DNA of 64,000 bases from CAVQHY01 sp963712465 (GCA_963712465.1 CAVQHY010000004.1:372001-436000), one strand, 5' to 3'. Shown: positions 1 through 8,882, counted from the stretch's first letter. Notes: generated by a model from the sequence alone, not told the origin. A program made the numbers and translations.

Positions 1-877
1 CGACGACGCGCGCTCCCAACCGGGAGACTGGTGGGACGATCCACTGCTCGTGCTCTGTGCCGAGCTGGGCGAAGTCGCCCACAAAGAAGACCGTCTTGCC
101 GCTGGCGAACTCGGCGAGAGCCGGCAGGACGAGCGAGTTCGAGTGGAGGTCGGAGACGACCAGCGCGCTTCGGCTGAGCGGGACAGCCTTGGGCGGCTGC
201 TGGATGAGGGCGATGAGCTGCTCGAGTCCGGCCAGCGCCTGCTCGTAGGAGTCTGTGTAGCGCTCGGTCGTCTGGCCAAGCTGCTCCGAGAAGGCGAGCA
301 GCTTCGGCAGCTCACCACCGCGGGCGTAGAAGACCGGCTCGCGGAAGGCGTCTTCGCCGAGCCCGGAAATCGTCGCAGCCGAGACGCCGGTCACCACAGC
401 CGCCGCGGCGAGGCCGCAGGCGGTTCCGGTCACAAGCCAGCGACGACGGCCGAAAGCGGCAAGGAGCGCGCCGGCGAAGAGTCCTCCAAGAGCGCCGCCG
501 GCGAGAGCGATGACAAGCGACCTTCGTAGCTCGCGATGGACGATTCTGCCAACGTCCGTCCTGACTCGCCCCAACTCACGGTCCGCGTCCGCCGCCGAGC
601 GAAGCGCGCCCATGATCGACCCGCGGTCAAGCGCCCTGACCTCCAGGTCGAGCCCGACCGGGGCCCCGTAGGGACGACTCCGGACACCCCAGTCGACGAT
701 CGGCACATAGACATCGATCCGGCCCCGCCCAAGCGCGGGGCGAGCGTCAACGCTCGCCGTCCCCAGCGCCGTCTCGCCGCTCGTCGGTCCAACCGCCGAG
801 ACGGCGGCCCCCGCGCCAGCGAGCCCGAACGCCAAGCAGAGGAGAAGACGCAGCGCAAGGCGAGTAGGGGGGACCAT
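1..877 (-). CDS. Membrane metallophosphoesterase, C-terminus off the left edge
   Basis: The reading frame runs leftward off the window, so only about 292 N-terminal residues are visible. It begins with a hydrophobic signal/anchor (MVPPTRLALRLLLCLAFGLA), then about 80 residues of extracytoplasmic character, a further hydrophobic stretch rich in Gly/Ala around residues 115-160 (one or two membrane segments), and near the edge the first metallophosphoesterase motifs: SDLHSN (DxH) and VGDFAQLG (GDxxxxG). The remaining metal ligands (GNH, H, GHxH) would lie outside the window. The ATG at 877 directly abuts a GGAGG, which is too close, so an upstream in-frame GTG/TTG start is possible. Calcineurin-like phosphoesterase fold is supported by the motifs; substrate unknown. 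Confidence 0.72.
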   Translation of the reverse strand, partial: MVPPTRLALRLLLCLAFGLAGAGAAVSAVGPTSGETALGTASVDARPALGRGRIDVYVPIVDWGVRSRPYGAPVGLDLEVRALDRGSIMGALRSAADADRELGRVRTDVGRIVHRELRRSLVIALAGGALGGLFAGALLAAFGRRRWLVTGTACGLAAAAVVTGVSAATISGLGEDAFREPVFYARGGELPKLLAFSEQLGQTTERYTDSYEQALAGLEQLIALIQQPPKAVPLSRSALVVSDLHSNSLVLPALAEFASGKTVFFVGDFAQLGTEHEQWIVPPVSRLGARVV

Positions 878-1098
878 CCTCCGTGGAAGTGTCGGCTGCC
901 GATGCCCAACGCCCAATAACACGCCCGGATAGAACGAGAAGAGTTTCCTCCACTCACGGCGACCGTTCGAATCGCGTCCACCCTCCTGAGGCTGCGGCGA
1001 CCGATCACTGGCGGCTCAGTCTTCGGATCGGTGGTCCTAGCCATCGGGCGCAAAGCTCGGCGCCCGGTTTCCCTTTGGTCAGTGGGAAAGCCGTGCGG

Positions 1099-2328
1099 CT
1101 AATCCATCCGGCCGAGCAGAACGCAGCCGTTGTGGCCGCCCAGGCCCATCGCGTTGGAGAGCGCGACGTCGATCTGTGCCTCGCGCGCCTCGTTCGGGAC
1201 GTAGTCGAGGTCACAGACCGGATCGGGGTTGCGGTAGTTGATCGTCGGTGGGATTACCTGGTGGTGGATCGCGAGCGCTGAGAAGATCGCCTCGCACGCC
1301 CCCGCCGCGCCGAAGAGGTGGCCCGTCATCGACTTCGTCGACGAGACGGCGAGCTTGTAGGCGTGATCGCCGAAGACGTCCTTGATCGCCTTCGTCTCGG
1401 CCGCGTCGCCGAGCGGTGTGGCGGTTCCGTGCGCGTTGATGTAATCGACCCGCTCGGGCGCCACCCCTGCGCGCGCGAGTGCCGAGTGGATCATCTCGGC
1501 CACGCCCAGCGCGTTCGGGTCGGGCTGCAGCATGTGGTGGGCGTCGTTGGAGGCACCAGAGCCGAGCACCTCGGCGTAGATCGTTGCGCCTCGCCGCTTT
1601 GCGGATTCGAGCTCTTCGAGCATCACCACCCCGGCGCCCTCGCCCATCACGAAGCCCGCCCGCGTCGAGTCGAAGGGCCGGCAGGCCCGCGACGGATCCC
1701 CGTTCTCTGCGACAAGCGCGCGCATCGAGCAGAAGCCCGCCAGGATGAGCGGATGGATGGCGCTCTCGGTCCCGCCGGCGAGCACAGCGTCCGCTTCGCC
1801 GCGCCGGATCAACTCTGTGGCCTCGCCGATCGCGTGCGAGCCGGTAGCGCAAGCGGACACAACGGCGTAGTTCGGGCCGCGGATCCCGAGCTCGATCGCA
1901 AGCTGACCGCTCGCGGAGTCGACGAGGATATTGGCGAGGAAGCTTGGCGAGACCCGATCGGGTCCGCGCTGCCTGAGGATGTCGGACTGGCGCGTCAGCT
2001 CGTTAACGCCGCCGATACAGCTACCGAGGACGACGCCGACCCGCTCGGGCCGATAGTCGTTGCCGCCCGCGTCGGCGAGTGCCTCCTTGGCGGCCGAGAG
2101 CGCGAACAGGACGTTACGCTCGAGCTTGCGGACGTCCTTCGGCGAGGCGACACCCGTCGGGTCGTAGTCCCTGACCTCGGCTGCGATCTTCACCGGGAAC
2201 GCGGTCGGATCGAACGCCTGGATGAAGTCGACGCCACTCTTGCCGGCCACCAACGCCTCCCACGTCCTCTTCGCGTCGTTGCCAAGCGGCGTGACGGCGC
2301 CGACTCCCGTGATCACAACCCTGCACAT
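1099..2328 (-). CDS. fabF: Beta-ketoacyl-ACP synthase II
   Basis: A 409-residue condensing enzyme of fatty acid synthesis; it joins malonyl-ACP to a growing acyl-ACP in the cytoplasm. The thiolase-fold catalytic triad is intact: nucleophilic Cys160 in VSACATGSHAIGEA, the first His in NAHGTATPLGD and the second in STKSMTGHLFG. Length is normal for FabF/KAS II (about 410). The N-terminus MCRVVITGVGAVTPLG matches the family start; the AGGG before the ATG is very close, so a start at the GTG four codons later is possible. It stands alone; no acyl carrier protein or other fab gene is beside it in the window. Confidence 0.95.
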   Translation of the reverse strand: MCRVVITGVGAVTPLGNDAKRTWEALVAGKSGVDFIQAFDPTAFPVKIAAEVRDYDPTGVASPKDVRKLERNVLFALSAAKEALADAGGNDYRPERVGVVLGSCIGGVNELTRQSDILRQRGPDRVSPSFLANILVDSASGQLAIELGIRGPNYAVVSACATGSHAIGEATELIRRGEADAVLAGGTESAIHPLILAGFCSMRALVAENGDPSRACRPFDSTRAGFVMGEGAGVVMLEELESAKRRGATIYAEVLGSGASNDAHHMLQPDPNALGVAEMIHSALARAGVAPERVDYINAHGTATPLGDAAETKAIKDVFGDHAYKLAVSSTKSMTGHLFGAAGACEAIFSALAIHHQVIPPTINYRNPDPVCDLDYVPNEAREAQIDVALSNAMGLGGHNGCVLLGRMD

Positions 2329-2507
2329 CCCTCGCTGATTTGACGGTCGGCCGTTCTCGCGGGTTGCGCCGGCCGCCGTCGCCCAGCTTCGGAACGGATC
2401 GGAGCCGCTTATGTCGCAGGCGCTTCTTGGAAATCACGATGCCGAAGACGCCGAGGACGAGGATCAGGCGGTGGGCTTGGTACTTGTCAGCCAGTCCGCC
2501 CAACGAA

Positions 2508-2535
2508 AGGAGGGCCCGGCAAGCCGAGCCCTCCT
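2508..2535 (-). terminator. Hairpin downstream of the 2556-2867 gene
   Basis: AGGAGGGC (2508-2515) and GCCCTCCT (2528-2535) form an 8-bp perfect stem with a 12-base loop. Read on the minus strand it follows the stop of the 103-residue gene and is succeeded by TTTCGTT, a weak T-rich tail, so it could be an intrinsic terminator. Confidence 0.5.
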
Positions 2536-2555
2536 GTGAATGCGGTGCGGTCGAG

Positions 2556-2867
2556 CTACGCGACCATGACGCGGTCGCTGTGAGCGACGACCTGGCCGCT
2601 CGTGATCTTGGGCTCGTTGGGGATCGTCGTCTCGAGCTTCTCGTCCCGGATCCAGGTGGAGACGACCTTCGTCGACTCCTTGCCCTGCTCGGGAGTCTCG
2701 AAGAGGCTGAGCGAGCTGAAGACGCCGTTGCCGGAATCGACAAGCCAGTAGCCCGCGAACCCGGACAGCTTCTCCAGCTTCGGGACGAGGGTCTCGTCGA
2801 CCTTGCGGGTCAACTCGGCCGAGCGATTCTGGTCGACACCGTCGTAGCGGCGAATGGTCGCATGCAT
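2556..2867 (-). CDS. Small dimeric alpha/beta-barrel-like protein of unknown function
   Basis: A 103-residue protein with an AAGGAG ribosome site 6 bases before the ATG. The pattern (an N-terminal strand MHATIRRYDG, a helix with ...VDETLVPKLEKL, then GFAGYWLVDSGNGVFSSLSLFET and a second helix) resembles the ferredoxin-like fold of antibiotic-biosynthesis monooxygenase/Dabb proteins, where the family hallmark is GY.....G...SL..FE. No catalytic residues are recognisable. It is a lone gene followed by a hairpin. Confidence 0.72.
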   Translation of the reverse strand: MHATIRRYDGVDQNRSAELTRKVDETLVPKLEKLSGFAGYWLVDSGNGVFSSLSLFETPEQGKESTKVVSTWIRDEKLETTIPNEPKITSGQVVAHSDRVMVA

Positions 2868-3135
2868 GTGATGCTCCTTCTGTTCCGATCAGGGCAGAAG
2901 AGTCCGAACGAACTCCCTGCTGCGCTCAGGCCGGGCGTGAGAGTCGAAGAGGAAGGTGCAAAGCCTCGGCGGCTTCAAAAGACTAGCCAACGCGCTAGAG
3001 CCAGCATAGCTGCGATTCCCGGCCGCCGTCTTCGTCCGGCGGGCGACGGCGGGGAGCGGGAGGGTTCAAGCCCGTCGCCGAGCAGGCGAACTCCGGGGAG
3101 GACCTGCCGGCCGACACAAGAACACCTGGGACAAG

Positions 3136-3278
3136 CTCGTGCCACTCCAGGCCTACTTCCGCATCAACGCGGAGAACATGGGCCAGTTCGGCGGACGCTG
3201 ATCATCGTCGACGAGGGCGCCTACGTGCACTACGTCGAAGGGTGCACCGCACCGATCTACTCGACCGACTCGCAGTAA
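3136..3278 (+). pseudogene. sufB: Frameshifted internal fragment of sufB
   Basis: Translation gives LVPLQAYFRINAENMGQF in one frame and, after losing one base near 3188-3192, RTLIIVDEGAYVHYVEGCTA followed by PIYSTDSQ and a TAA in another. These are the highly conserved central segments of SufB, the Fe-S cluster scaffold of the SUF system. Only about 47 of roughly 470 residues remain, both ends are missing and the frame is broken, so this is gene debris. No suf genes are nearby. Confidence 0.85.
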
Positions 3279-3609
3279 TCTCGGCTTTCGTGCCGATAAC
3301 CGACGCCGGCACTTGCTTGAGCTCGTTTCTCCCACCTTCTCCCGCGGCCAATGCCCCGGCGGGCGGGACGCCATCGGCTTCAAGCCGACACCGCCGATCA
3401 GCTGCGCGCACGACGTACGGCCGATCGCGCTACGCGTCTCCTCCGGATTTGCGAAGCGCCGAGCCGACCATCGAGCTCCGACCTCTAAGCGTCCGCGACA
3501 CCCGAGACGACGGCGAACCCTCCGTCGGCGACGTGATTGACCTGTTCGTCCACCGCGAGAATGCAGCGTGCCTACAGCGTTGGGCCGTACTTGTCCGAGG
3601 ACCGGGTCG
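3279..3609. other. Intergenic stretch without a supported gene
   Basis: Between the sufB fragment and the next small gene. Short open frames on both strands have no recognisable motif, no ribosome site and arginine/serine-rich composition typical of chance frames in high-GC DNA. No clear RNA or repeat was seen. Confidence 0.5.
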
Positions 3610-3774
3610 CTATTCCTCAACGACCACGGTGCGTTCTTCGGCCTGCGCGACCGCGTCGGCAGCCGACTCGGCCTCCTCTCGGCTGTCGTGGTCTTGCGTC
3701 ACGCCTTCGCCGTAATCGACGTGCCACGTATCGTGTTCCTTGTAGACCCGGATCGGCAGCCCGCTCTCAGGCAT
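3610..3774 (-). CDS. Small DUF2188-like protein
   Basis: A 54-residue protein starting MPESGLPIRVYKEHDTWHVD. The ATG at 3774 has GAGAGGGG five bases upstream, preferred over an upstream in-frame ATG. The layout (short strand, WHVDYGEG, then DSREEAESAADAVAQAEE, an acidic helix) resembles the very small DUF2188 family, in which a modified peptide strand precedes a helix with A..A..A spacing. Function unknown; the family assignment is tentative. Confidence 0.55.
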   Translation of the reverse strand: MPESGLPIRVYKEHDTWHVDYGEGVTQDHDSREEAESAADAVAQAEERTVVVEE

Positions 3775-4211
3775 GGGTACCCCTCTCGATGGGCGGGACG
3801 AAAGCCTAGCGTCCAAACTGACCTACTACTCGCGCTGGATCTCCGATGCGTCGGTCCCTCGCGAGCGACACTGGAACACGAGCCTTGGCGCGAGTGGGGG
3901 ACACGGCCCGCGCCGGGGCTCCCATTCCGCGGGCAAGTCGTCTCTAGATCGCGACCACGGCCCAGCGGTGGCCGTTTGGGCACAAGTCCCGTTCTTCTGC
4001 CCAAACCCCGCCGGATCTCCCGGAAACCAGCCGGAATATCGCTCGACTGGTGGTTGCCCAGTTGTCATCAAACCCGCATGGTTGAGCCACAATACGACCG
4101 AGCTGACGACCCCCCAACTCCCGCTTAGCCCGCCGAGAGGTACCCCCGCCGAGCCGGAGTCCGACGCACGAAAGACACTCTCCCTACCCGTCCGCTACGT
4201 GTGGCCTCGAA
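3775..4211. other. Intergenic stretch without a supported gene
   Basis: A 437-base spacer lying upstream of the minus-strand 54-residue gene. Frames on both strands are low-complexity Arg/Pro/Ser and lack start signals. I see no tRNA, repeat or convincing hairpin here. Confidence 0.45.
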
Positions 4212-4526
4212 CTACGCGACGGAAACGTGGAGTTCTGTCGAGCCGGCGGTGTCTCGTTCTCGCGCCCAGGGTGGTACGGGGTCGTGCGCCCACAGCTGGT
4301 CGCCGACGTCGTTTCTCGCCCCGGTGTAGAGGTCGACCCCGTCGTGGGCGGCCCACTTTTCGAGGAGCCCGACGATGTCGTCGTGTCCGTCGCCGTAGGC
4401 CGCGGACACCGCTTCTCCGCCGAGGATCGACCTGTAGTCGAGAACGGCGATCTCTGCGTAGCTTAGTGGCCCCTCGTTCCACTTCACGCTTCGCTCAATA
4501 TCCGTCGCCACGCGCTCGACCGTCAC
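4212..4526 (-). CDS. Hypothetical protein, 104 residues
   Basis: A GTG-initiated frame beginning MTVERVATDIERSVKWNEG. It has balanced amino-acid composition with acidic helices and tryptophans (LLEKWAAHDGVDLYTGARND), unlike the Arg-rich chance frames around it. No family is recognised. No ribosome site is obvious and the start could be a little different. Convincing as coding mainly on composition. Confidence 0.5.
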   Translation of the reverse strand: MTVERVATDIERSVKWNEGPLSYAEIAVLDYRSILGGEAVSAAYGDGHDDIVGLLEKWAAHDGVDLYTGARNDVGDQLWAHDPVPPWARERDTAGSTELHVSVA

Positions 4527-4747
4527 ACCCGTTGGGGTAGTTCGTGAGTGTAGGTCTCGCTCTCATGATCCCGGGCCCCACTGGCGCGTCTTCGTGAGGC
4601 GGGAACTCGATGCCCGAATCGAACCTCGGGTGGGGCTGCGCGAGCGTGAGCCCAGCGCCGGTTCAGGATGTTGCGCACCTGCGGCCAAGGCAGACAAAGT
4701 TCTCTGCAAGCCGCCCGTTTGCGGGCAGCACGATCTACACTCGGCCG

Positions 4748-4960
4748 ATGGCGATGGAGTACATCGTGCAGCGGCTCGAGATGGGTGACGTCATCCTGAT
4801 CGACCTTCCCGAGCTGGGAGGGGAAGTCGAGGCGAAGGTAGTCGGGGCGATCGATCGAACCGAGAAGACCGTTCGCGTCTCGCTGCGAGTGGAAGGACGC
4901 GAGAACTTCGTCAAGGAGTGGCCCCTCGGCGAGAAGGTCACGGTCGTGCGCGGCCCTTGA
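4748..4960 (+). CDS. Small hypothetical beta-rich protein
   Basis: About 70 residues from the ATG at 4748 (MAMEYIVQRLEMGDVILIDL), with alternating strands: GDVILIDLPELGGEVEAKVV, TEKTVRVSLRVEG, and ending GEKVTVVRG. This looks like a small SH3/OB-like barrel, but no named family is recognised. The start is chosen because TACACT, a -10-like hexamer, ends 6 bases before it, suggesting a leaderless mRNA; a second ATG lies two codons later. Confidence 0.55.
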   Translation: MAMEYIVQRLEMGDVILIDLPELGGEVEAKVVGAIDRTEKTVRVSLRVEGRENFVKEWPLGEKVTVVRGP

Positions 4961-5111
4961 ACGCGACCGTCGGTCGCTGGACCACCTGCAGCACCGCGAT
5001 CGCACGGGGTTGCGCTGAAGTCAGGGTGCCGGATGAGCTCGTCGCAGCGGAGGGGCCTGAATGCCTCGTCACTCGTGGCGCCGATGGCTACGCCAGCGCC
5101 TGATCGCCGAC

Positions 5112-5327
5112 TCATCGCCGGAGGTCGATGCCGAGCTTGCGCAGCTCAACGATTGCCGCTCTGCGCCACCGGATCGTGTCGGGTGAGAACGGTAGCGTGA
5201 AGGGCATCCCATTCTGCTTCCGTAGCGGCTTGCCGTCGCGCAGGACGTGGTAGTGCCCGGGCGTCGACTCGACGGTGAGGCCGGCAGACTCAAGCCGGCG
5301 GATGAACTCGCGAACGTCCTTCCTCAT
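5112..5327 (-). CDS. HicA-like toxin family protein
   Basis: A 71-residue protein, MRKDVREFIRRLESAGLTVE, then STPGHYHVLRDGKPL and a C-terminal segment ending VELRKLGIDLRR. HicA mRNA interferases have the same order: a helix (..l.k.G), a strand, and the catalytic His in G-[ST]-H-h, here GHYHV. GAGG lies 6 bases upstream of the ATG at 5327, so the much longer upstream extension is rejected. No HicB-like antitoxin gene is adjacent on either side. HicA assignment is by pattern only. Confidence 0.55.
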   Translation of the reverse strand: MRKDVREFIRRLESAGLTVESTPGHYHVLRDGKPLRKQNGMPFTLPFSPDTIRWRRAAIVELRKLGIDLRR

Positions 5328-5773
5328 TTCGGGCCTCGATTCCGAACGAAGATCACCTTGCCAGCTCGGCGGCGCGTCAGGGTACGCATGCGTCTCCGAG
5401 ATCGTGCCGCGATTGCGGAACGCGTGGCTACCGCCCTTGCCACTGCCAGCCTTCAGAACCGCGACGGTCCGGACACCTGCCTTCGTCTTCGAACCTCGCA
5501 CGGGGGAGTGTCCCGCTCGGACGGCCGAGGCGGGGCGACGGTTGCGAGCCTCCTCACCGTCGGGCCGTGATAACGCGCAAGGGTGAGAGGAATTTGGCGC
5601 GGAGGTCGACCTTGGCGGGCTTGCGCCGTCCCCGGGAGCACGCGGCCCCTCGCGGCCCTCAATCCCATTGTTGGGGAATGCTTGGCGGGCACGGTGACGA
5701 TCACGGGTTGCCGGCAATCCGGTCCGACGCTTTGCCCCGTATTACTCGGTGACTCTCGATCGGAAGGAACACC
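5328..5773. other. Intergenic stretch without a supported gene
   Basis: A 446-base divergent spacer between the HicA-like gene and the CHRD gene. It should hold promoters for both. Open frames inside are Arg/Pro-rich and unsupported. A GGAAGGA ribosome site for the CHRD gene lies at its right end. Confidence 0.45.
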
Positions 5774-6202
5774 ATGACGTTCAAGCTGGTCATCGTGGGT
5801 GCCGCGATCGCTTTGATCTCTGTGGCAGGTGCGAGCGGCGCGCTCCAGAAGGGCGGGAATTCGCTACACGCAACCTTGAGTGGCGCGGTGGAAGTGCCAA
5901 AGGGTGACCCGGACGGGACGGGCACTGCAGAGGTCAAGATCACGGGCACGATGGTGTGCTGGGAGATCAAAGCGTCCAAGGTGGGCACGCTCGTTGCAGC
6001 GCACATCCACAAGGGGCGCGCGGGCGTGGCGGGCCCAGTCGTCGTCCCGTTCGGCAAGACCTACAAGTCCAAGGGATGCGTCAAGGCTTCGCCCGCGGTC
6101 GCTGGAGCAATCAAGAAGAATCCGAGTGCGTACTACGTCAACGTCCACAATGCGAAGTACCCCGCGGGCGCTCTCCGCGGCCAGCTCCGAAGCGACGACT
6201 GA
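5774..6202 (+). CDS. Secreted CHRD-domain protein
   Basis: A 142-residue protein with a Sec signal peptide (MTFKLVIVGAAIALISVAGA) followed by one CHRD (chordin-type) domain. Domain hallmarks are visible: SLHATLSGAVEVP near the start, GTGTAEVKITG, then AAHIHKGRAGVAGPVVV, and the terminal YYVNVHNAKYPAGALRGQL. CHRD proteins are exported and of unknown function in bacteria. GGAAGGA five bases before the ATG fixes the start. Confidence 0.9.
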   Translation: MTFKLVIVGAAIALISVAGASGALQKGGNSLHATLSGAVEVPKGDPDGTGTAEVKITGTMVCWEIKASKVGTLVAAHIHKGRAGVAGPVVVPFGKTYKSKGCVKASPAVAGAIKKNPSAYYVNVHNAKYPAGALRGQLRSDD

Positions 6203-6385
6203 CACAGCACGCTCGCGGCACCGGCTTGCAAACAGGAGTCGCCATGCTGCTTCGACGTGTGCACCCCACGCTGCAGCGGCAACGCGATCGTGACCGGCGC
6301 GGGATGCTGCCCGCATGTGAGGCACTCGTCGCTTGGGCGCGATCGACGCCGTCGTCCAGTGAGACCGTGAGAGTAGTCTCTGCGG

Positions 6386-6688
6386 ATGGACGCGGGGCGC
6401 ATTCGGCATACCGTCGTATTCACGCTCGTTCATCCCGCCGGATCCGAAGGCGAGAGCGACTTCCTGGAGGCTGCGGAGCGGCTCGCGACTATTCCTGGTG
6501 TTGAGGCGTTCGAGCTCCTCGTCGAGGTCAGCCCGAAGAATGACTACCGCTTTGGGATCTCGATGGAGTTCGCAGATCGCTCCGGATACGAGCGCTACAA
6601 CAACCACCCAGCTCATGTCCGCTTCGTCGAGGAGCGCTGGCAGTCGGAGGTGAGCGACTTCCTCGAGCTCGACTACGCGGCACGGTAG
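6386..6688 (+). CDS. Dabb (stress-responsive alpha/beta barrel) family protein
   Basis: A 100-residue protein with the Dabb pattern: an N-terminal strand with a conserved His (IRHTVVFTLVHP), a helix with A..L..IPGV, a strand with FGISMEFAD, and YNNHPAHVRFVEE (YxxHPxH). These form dimeric ferredoxin-like barrels of uncertain function. TAGTCT ends 6 bases before the ATG, consistent with leaderless transcription. No operon partner. Confidence 0.85.
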   Translation: MDAGRIRHTVVFTLVHPAGSEGESDFLEAAERLATIPGVEAFELLVEVSPKNDYRFGISMEFADRSGYERYNNHPAHVRFVEERWQSEVSDFLELDYAAR

Positions 6689-6745
6689 CGCCAAGCCGGG
6701 CGATTCTGCTGCTCCACGACGCCTTCGATCACACGTGAGCAGGCG

Positions 6746-7954
6746 TCAGACCGGGAGCGTGAGGCTCTCGATGTCGCTCGGGTAGTCGGTGAGGACGTCG
6801 ATTCCGTCCTCGGTGACGACGAGGGTGTCCGAGTGACGGAAGCCGCCGATCGCCGGCTCATAGAGACCCGGCTCGACGGTAAAGACCATGCTCGGCTCGA
6901 GGGTCGTGTGGTCGCCGACGTCGAGGAAAGGTGCTTCGTGGTTGCGCAGACCGATCGCGTGGCCGGTGTGCTGGCGCCAGTAGCGGAGCAGGTCGTTCTG
7001 CTCGAAGTAGCGCATGACGGCGCCGTCCACTTCGGCGCAGGTGGCGCCCGGCCGGATCGCGTCGAAAGCGACGCGCTGTGCGGCGACCGTGTGGTCGAAG
7101 AGCCGCCGCATCTCGTCGGTCGGCGGGCCGATCATCATCGCCCGCTCGAGCTCGGCGTTGTAGCCCCAGATCGGCGCGCTCGTCTCTGTCACGAGCACGT
7201 CGCCCGCCTGGAGCTCGATGTTGTGCGCGACCGCATGCGCCCACGAGCTGCGCAGCCCGATCTGGCCCCGGTAACCGGCGGACGCCCCGGACGAGGACGA
7301 GAGCCCGCCGCCGTACGCGTCGCCGAGCGCCTCCAGCATCGCGAGCGTCGTCTCGTGGCCGGCCCGGAGGCTGGCCGCGGCCTCGGTCGAGCCCGGCCGG
7401 GAGTACTCCTGCAGCAGGCGGTGCGCGTGCGCACACCAGCGCCCGCTCTCGCGGATGAGCGCGATCTCGCTCTCGCTCTTGCGCGCCATCATGCCCTCGA
7501 TCGCGTCGCCGAGCGGAGCGACCGAGGCGCCCGCCGCATCGCTCAGGGCCGGCCCCTTGTAGCCGAGGATGCCGGGGTAGCCGTCCTGGTCGGCGCCGAT
7601 AGCGTCCCTGATCCCGAGGTCGGCCAGGACGCGCGCGAAGATCCACATCGGGTGCTCGATTCCCGGGTACTCCGGATAGGACTCGATCCGCGCGAAGGCG
7701 GTCTCGGCGCGGGTGCGTTCCACCTCGAACTCCGGCACGAACACCGCAGATTCGCCGCCGACGCTCTCGGCATAGATCACCGGCCGTTCACTCGAGAGGA
7801 ACCAGAAGCCGGTGAAGTATTGGATGTAGTTCGCACCGAAGAGGACGTAGCCGGACAGGCCATCGCGCCGGACGCGCTCGAGCAGCGTTTCGCGCCGCTC
7901 GTGCAGCTCGGCGGCCGGGATGCCGGTGCGGGGCTCGGTTCGTTGTTCCACCAT
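6746..7954 (-). CDS. Creatinase-like M24 family protein (Xaa-Pro peptidase fold)
   Basis: About 402 residues from the ATG at 7954, which lies behind GAGGAGGAG. An N-terminal creatinase/prolidase domain (to about residue 165) precedes the pita-bread M24 domain. Metal-ligand positions are altered relative to true aminopeptidases: the usual DxG.xxxGYxxDxTR segment reads ETSAPIWGYNAELER, and the last Glu segment reads GGFRHSDT. HTGHAIGL and VEPGLY are kept. Creatinase, which needs no metal, has similar ALER and GG-R-D changes, so this is probably a metal-free or differently acting member, not a peptidase. Substrate unknown. Confidence 0.8.
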   Translation of the reverse strand: MVEQRTEPRTGIPAAELHERRETLLERVRRDGLSGYVLFGANYIQYFTGFWFLSSERPVIYAESVGGESAVFVPEFEVERTRAETAFARIESYPEYPGIEHPMWIFARVLADLGIRDAIGADQDGYPGILGYKGPALSDAAGASVAPLGDAIEGMMARKSESEIALIRESGRWCAHAHRLLQEYSRPGSTEAAASLRAGHETTLAMLEALGDAYGGGLSSSSGASAGYRGQIGLRSSWAHAVAHNIELQAGDVLVTETSAPIWGYNAELERAMMIGPPTDEMRRLFDHTVAAQRVAFDAIRPGATCAEVDGAVMRYFEQNDLLRYWRQHTGHAIGLRNHEAPFLDVGDHTTLEPSMVFTVEPGLYEPAIGGFRHSDTLVVTEDGIDVLTDYPSDIESLTLPV

Positions 7955-8208
7955 CTCCTCCTCGGGTGCCCCTGGGTCGGGCTCGCTGTGACGAAGCGGC
8001 CCGAGCCTACCTGGCGACGCAAACGGGAGAGCGTTAGCGCGCAGGGCCCGGCGGTGACCGACCACGTCACCTGTTCGCCGTCATCGAGAGCGAACAATGG
8101 GGCCCCGGATGTTGGCGGAATTGGAAACGATCATCCCTGCTTAGAGGCCGACGATAGTGGTCGCTTGGGCGGCGTATGATCGCGGCGGCCGAGGGAGGAG
8201 GATCGTGA

Positions 8209-8345
8209 TGCCTGAGCCGGGCAGCGTTGAGCTTGTCGCAGGGTCGCACTTGACCGATCCGTACGACTGCAACGCATACGTCATCTGGGGCGAGGGGGAA
8301 GCGATACTCGTCGACGCGGGGGTTGGCCGATTGCCGGCGACGTGA
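8209..8345 (+). pseudogene. 5-prime stub of a metallo-beta-lactamase-fold gene
   Basis: A GGAGGA site 7 bases before ATG 8209 leads into MPEPGSVELVAGSHLTDPYD, then NAYVIWGEGEAILVDAGVGR and a stop after 45 residues. The piece matches the first two strands of metallo-beta-lactamase-fold hydrolases (N.Y.I.G...LIDaG.G). The metal-binding HxHxDH part is absent downstream, so this looks like a truncated gene. Confidence 0.5.
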
Positions 8346-8492
8346 ACGATCACTCCTGCGGGCACCTCAGTTCGCGGCTGACCTCAGATAGTCGTCTCAC
8401 GTCGCATCGCCAGAGGCGGTGTCGGCATACGCCCACGCCATTGGTACCAGCCCCGACCGGCGGCCGTTACTTCCGGCGAACCCAGTGCGGTT

Positions 8493-8882
8493 TCACATCC
8501 AGAACTCGTCTTCGATCTGCTGATCGCCTTGAAACTCTCGGAATTCAATGGCCTTGTCATCCACTACACGCCAGACGTGGACTTCCGGGGACGACCAGGA
8601 ATGCCCGTTGCGTTCTGCAGAGACGGTCGCGAGGACGACGACGCGCTCGTCGTCGGCGAGAATCTGATCGGCCTCGACGCGCAGGGTCCCGCTCGAGAGC
8701 TCCATCGATCTCTGGAAGAAGCCCATGACCTCCTCGCACCCCTGGTAATCGCCGGACAGCGGGCTGCGGCCTGGTACGTGCCAGCTGATGTCGTCGGCGA
8801 ACACGCTGAGAACGCTGGCGATATCGCCCTCAGCGAACGCCTTATACCCTCGCCGGACAAGTTCTGCGTTGGCGTGAGTCAT
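8493..8882 (-). CDS. SnoaL/NTF2-like protein
   Basis: A 129-residue protein with the classic SnoaL-like start: ELVRRGYKAFAEGDIASVLS, then FADDISWHVPGRSPLSGDYQG and GFFQRSMELSSGTLRVE, ending in strands with VHVWRVVDDKAIEFREF. This is the cone-shaped NTF2-like fold used by polyketide cyclases, isomerases and many proteins of unknown role. AAGGGGGG precedes the ATG. No pathway partner nearby, so function is not assigned. Confidence 0.88.
   Translation of the reverse strand: MTHANAELVRRGYKAFAEGDIASVLSVFADDISWHVPGRSPLSGDYQGCEEVMGFFQRSMELSSGTLRVEADQILADDERVVVLATVSAERNGHSWSSPEVHVWRVVDDKAIEFREFQGDQQIEDEFWM

Noticed and set aside
3826..4092. 88-codon minus-strand frame in the spacer
   Set aside because: No ribosome site, no motif, Trp/Ser/Arg-rich chance composition.
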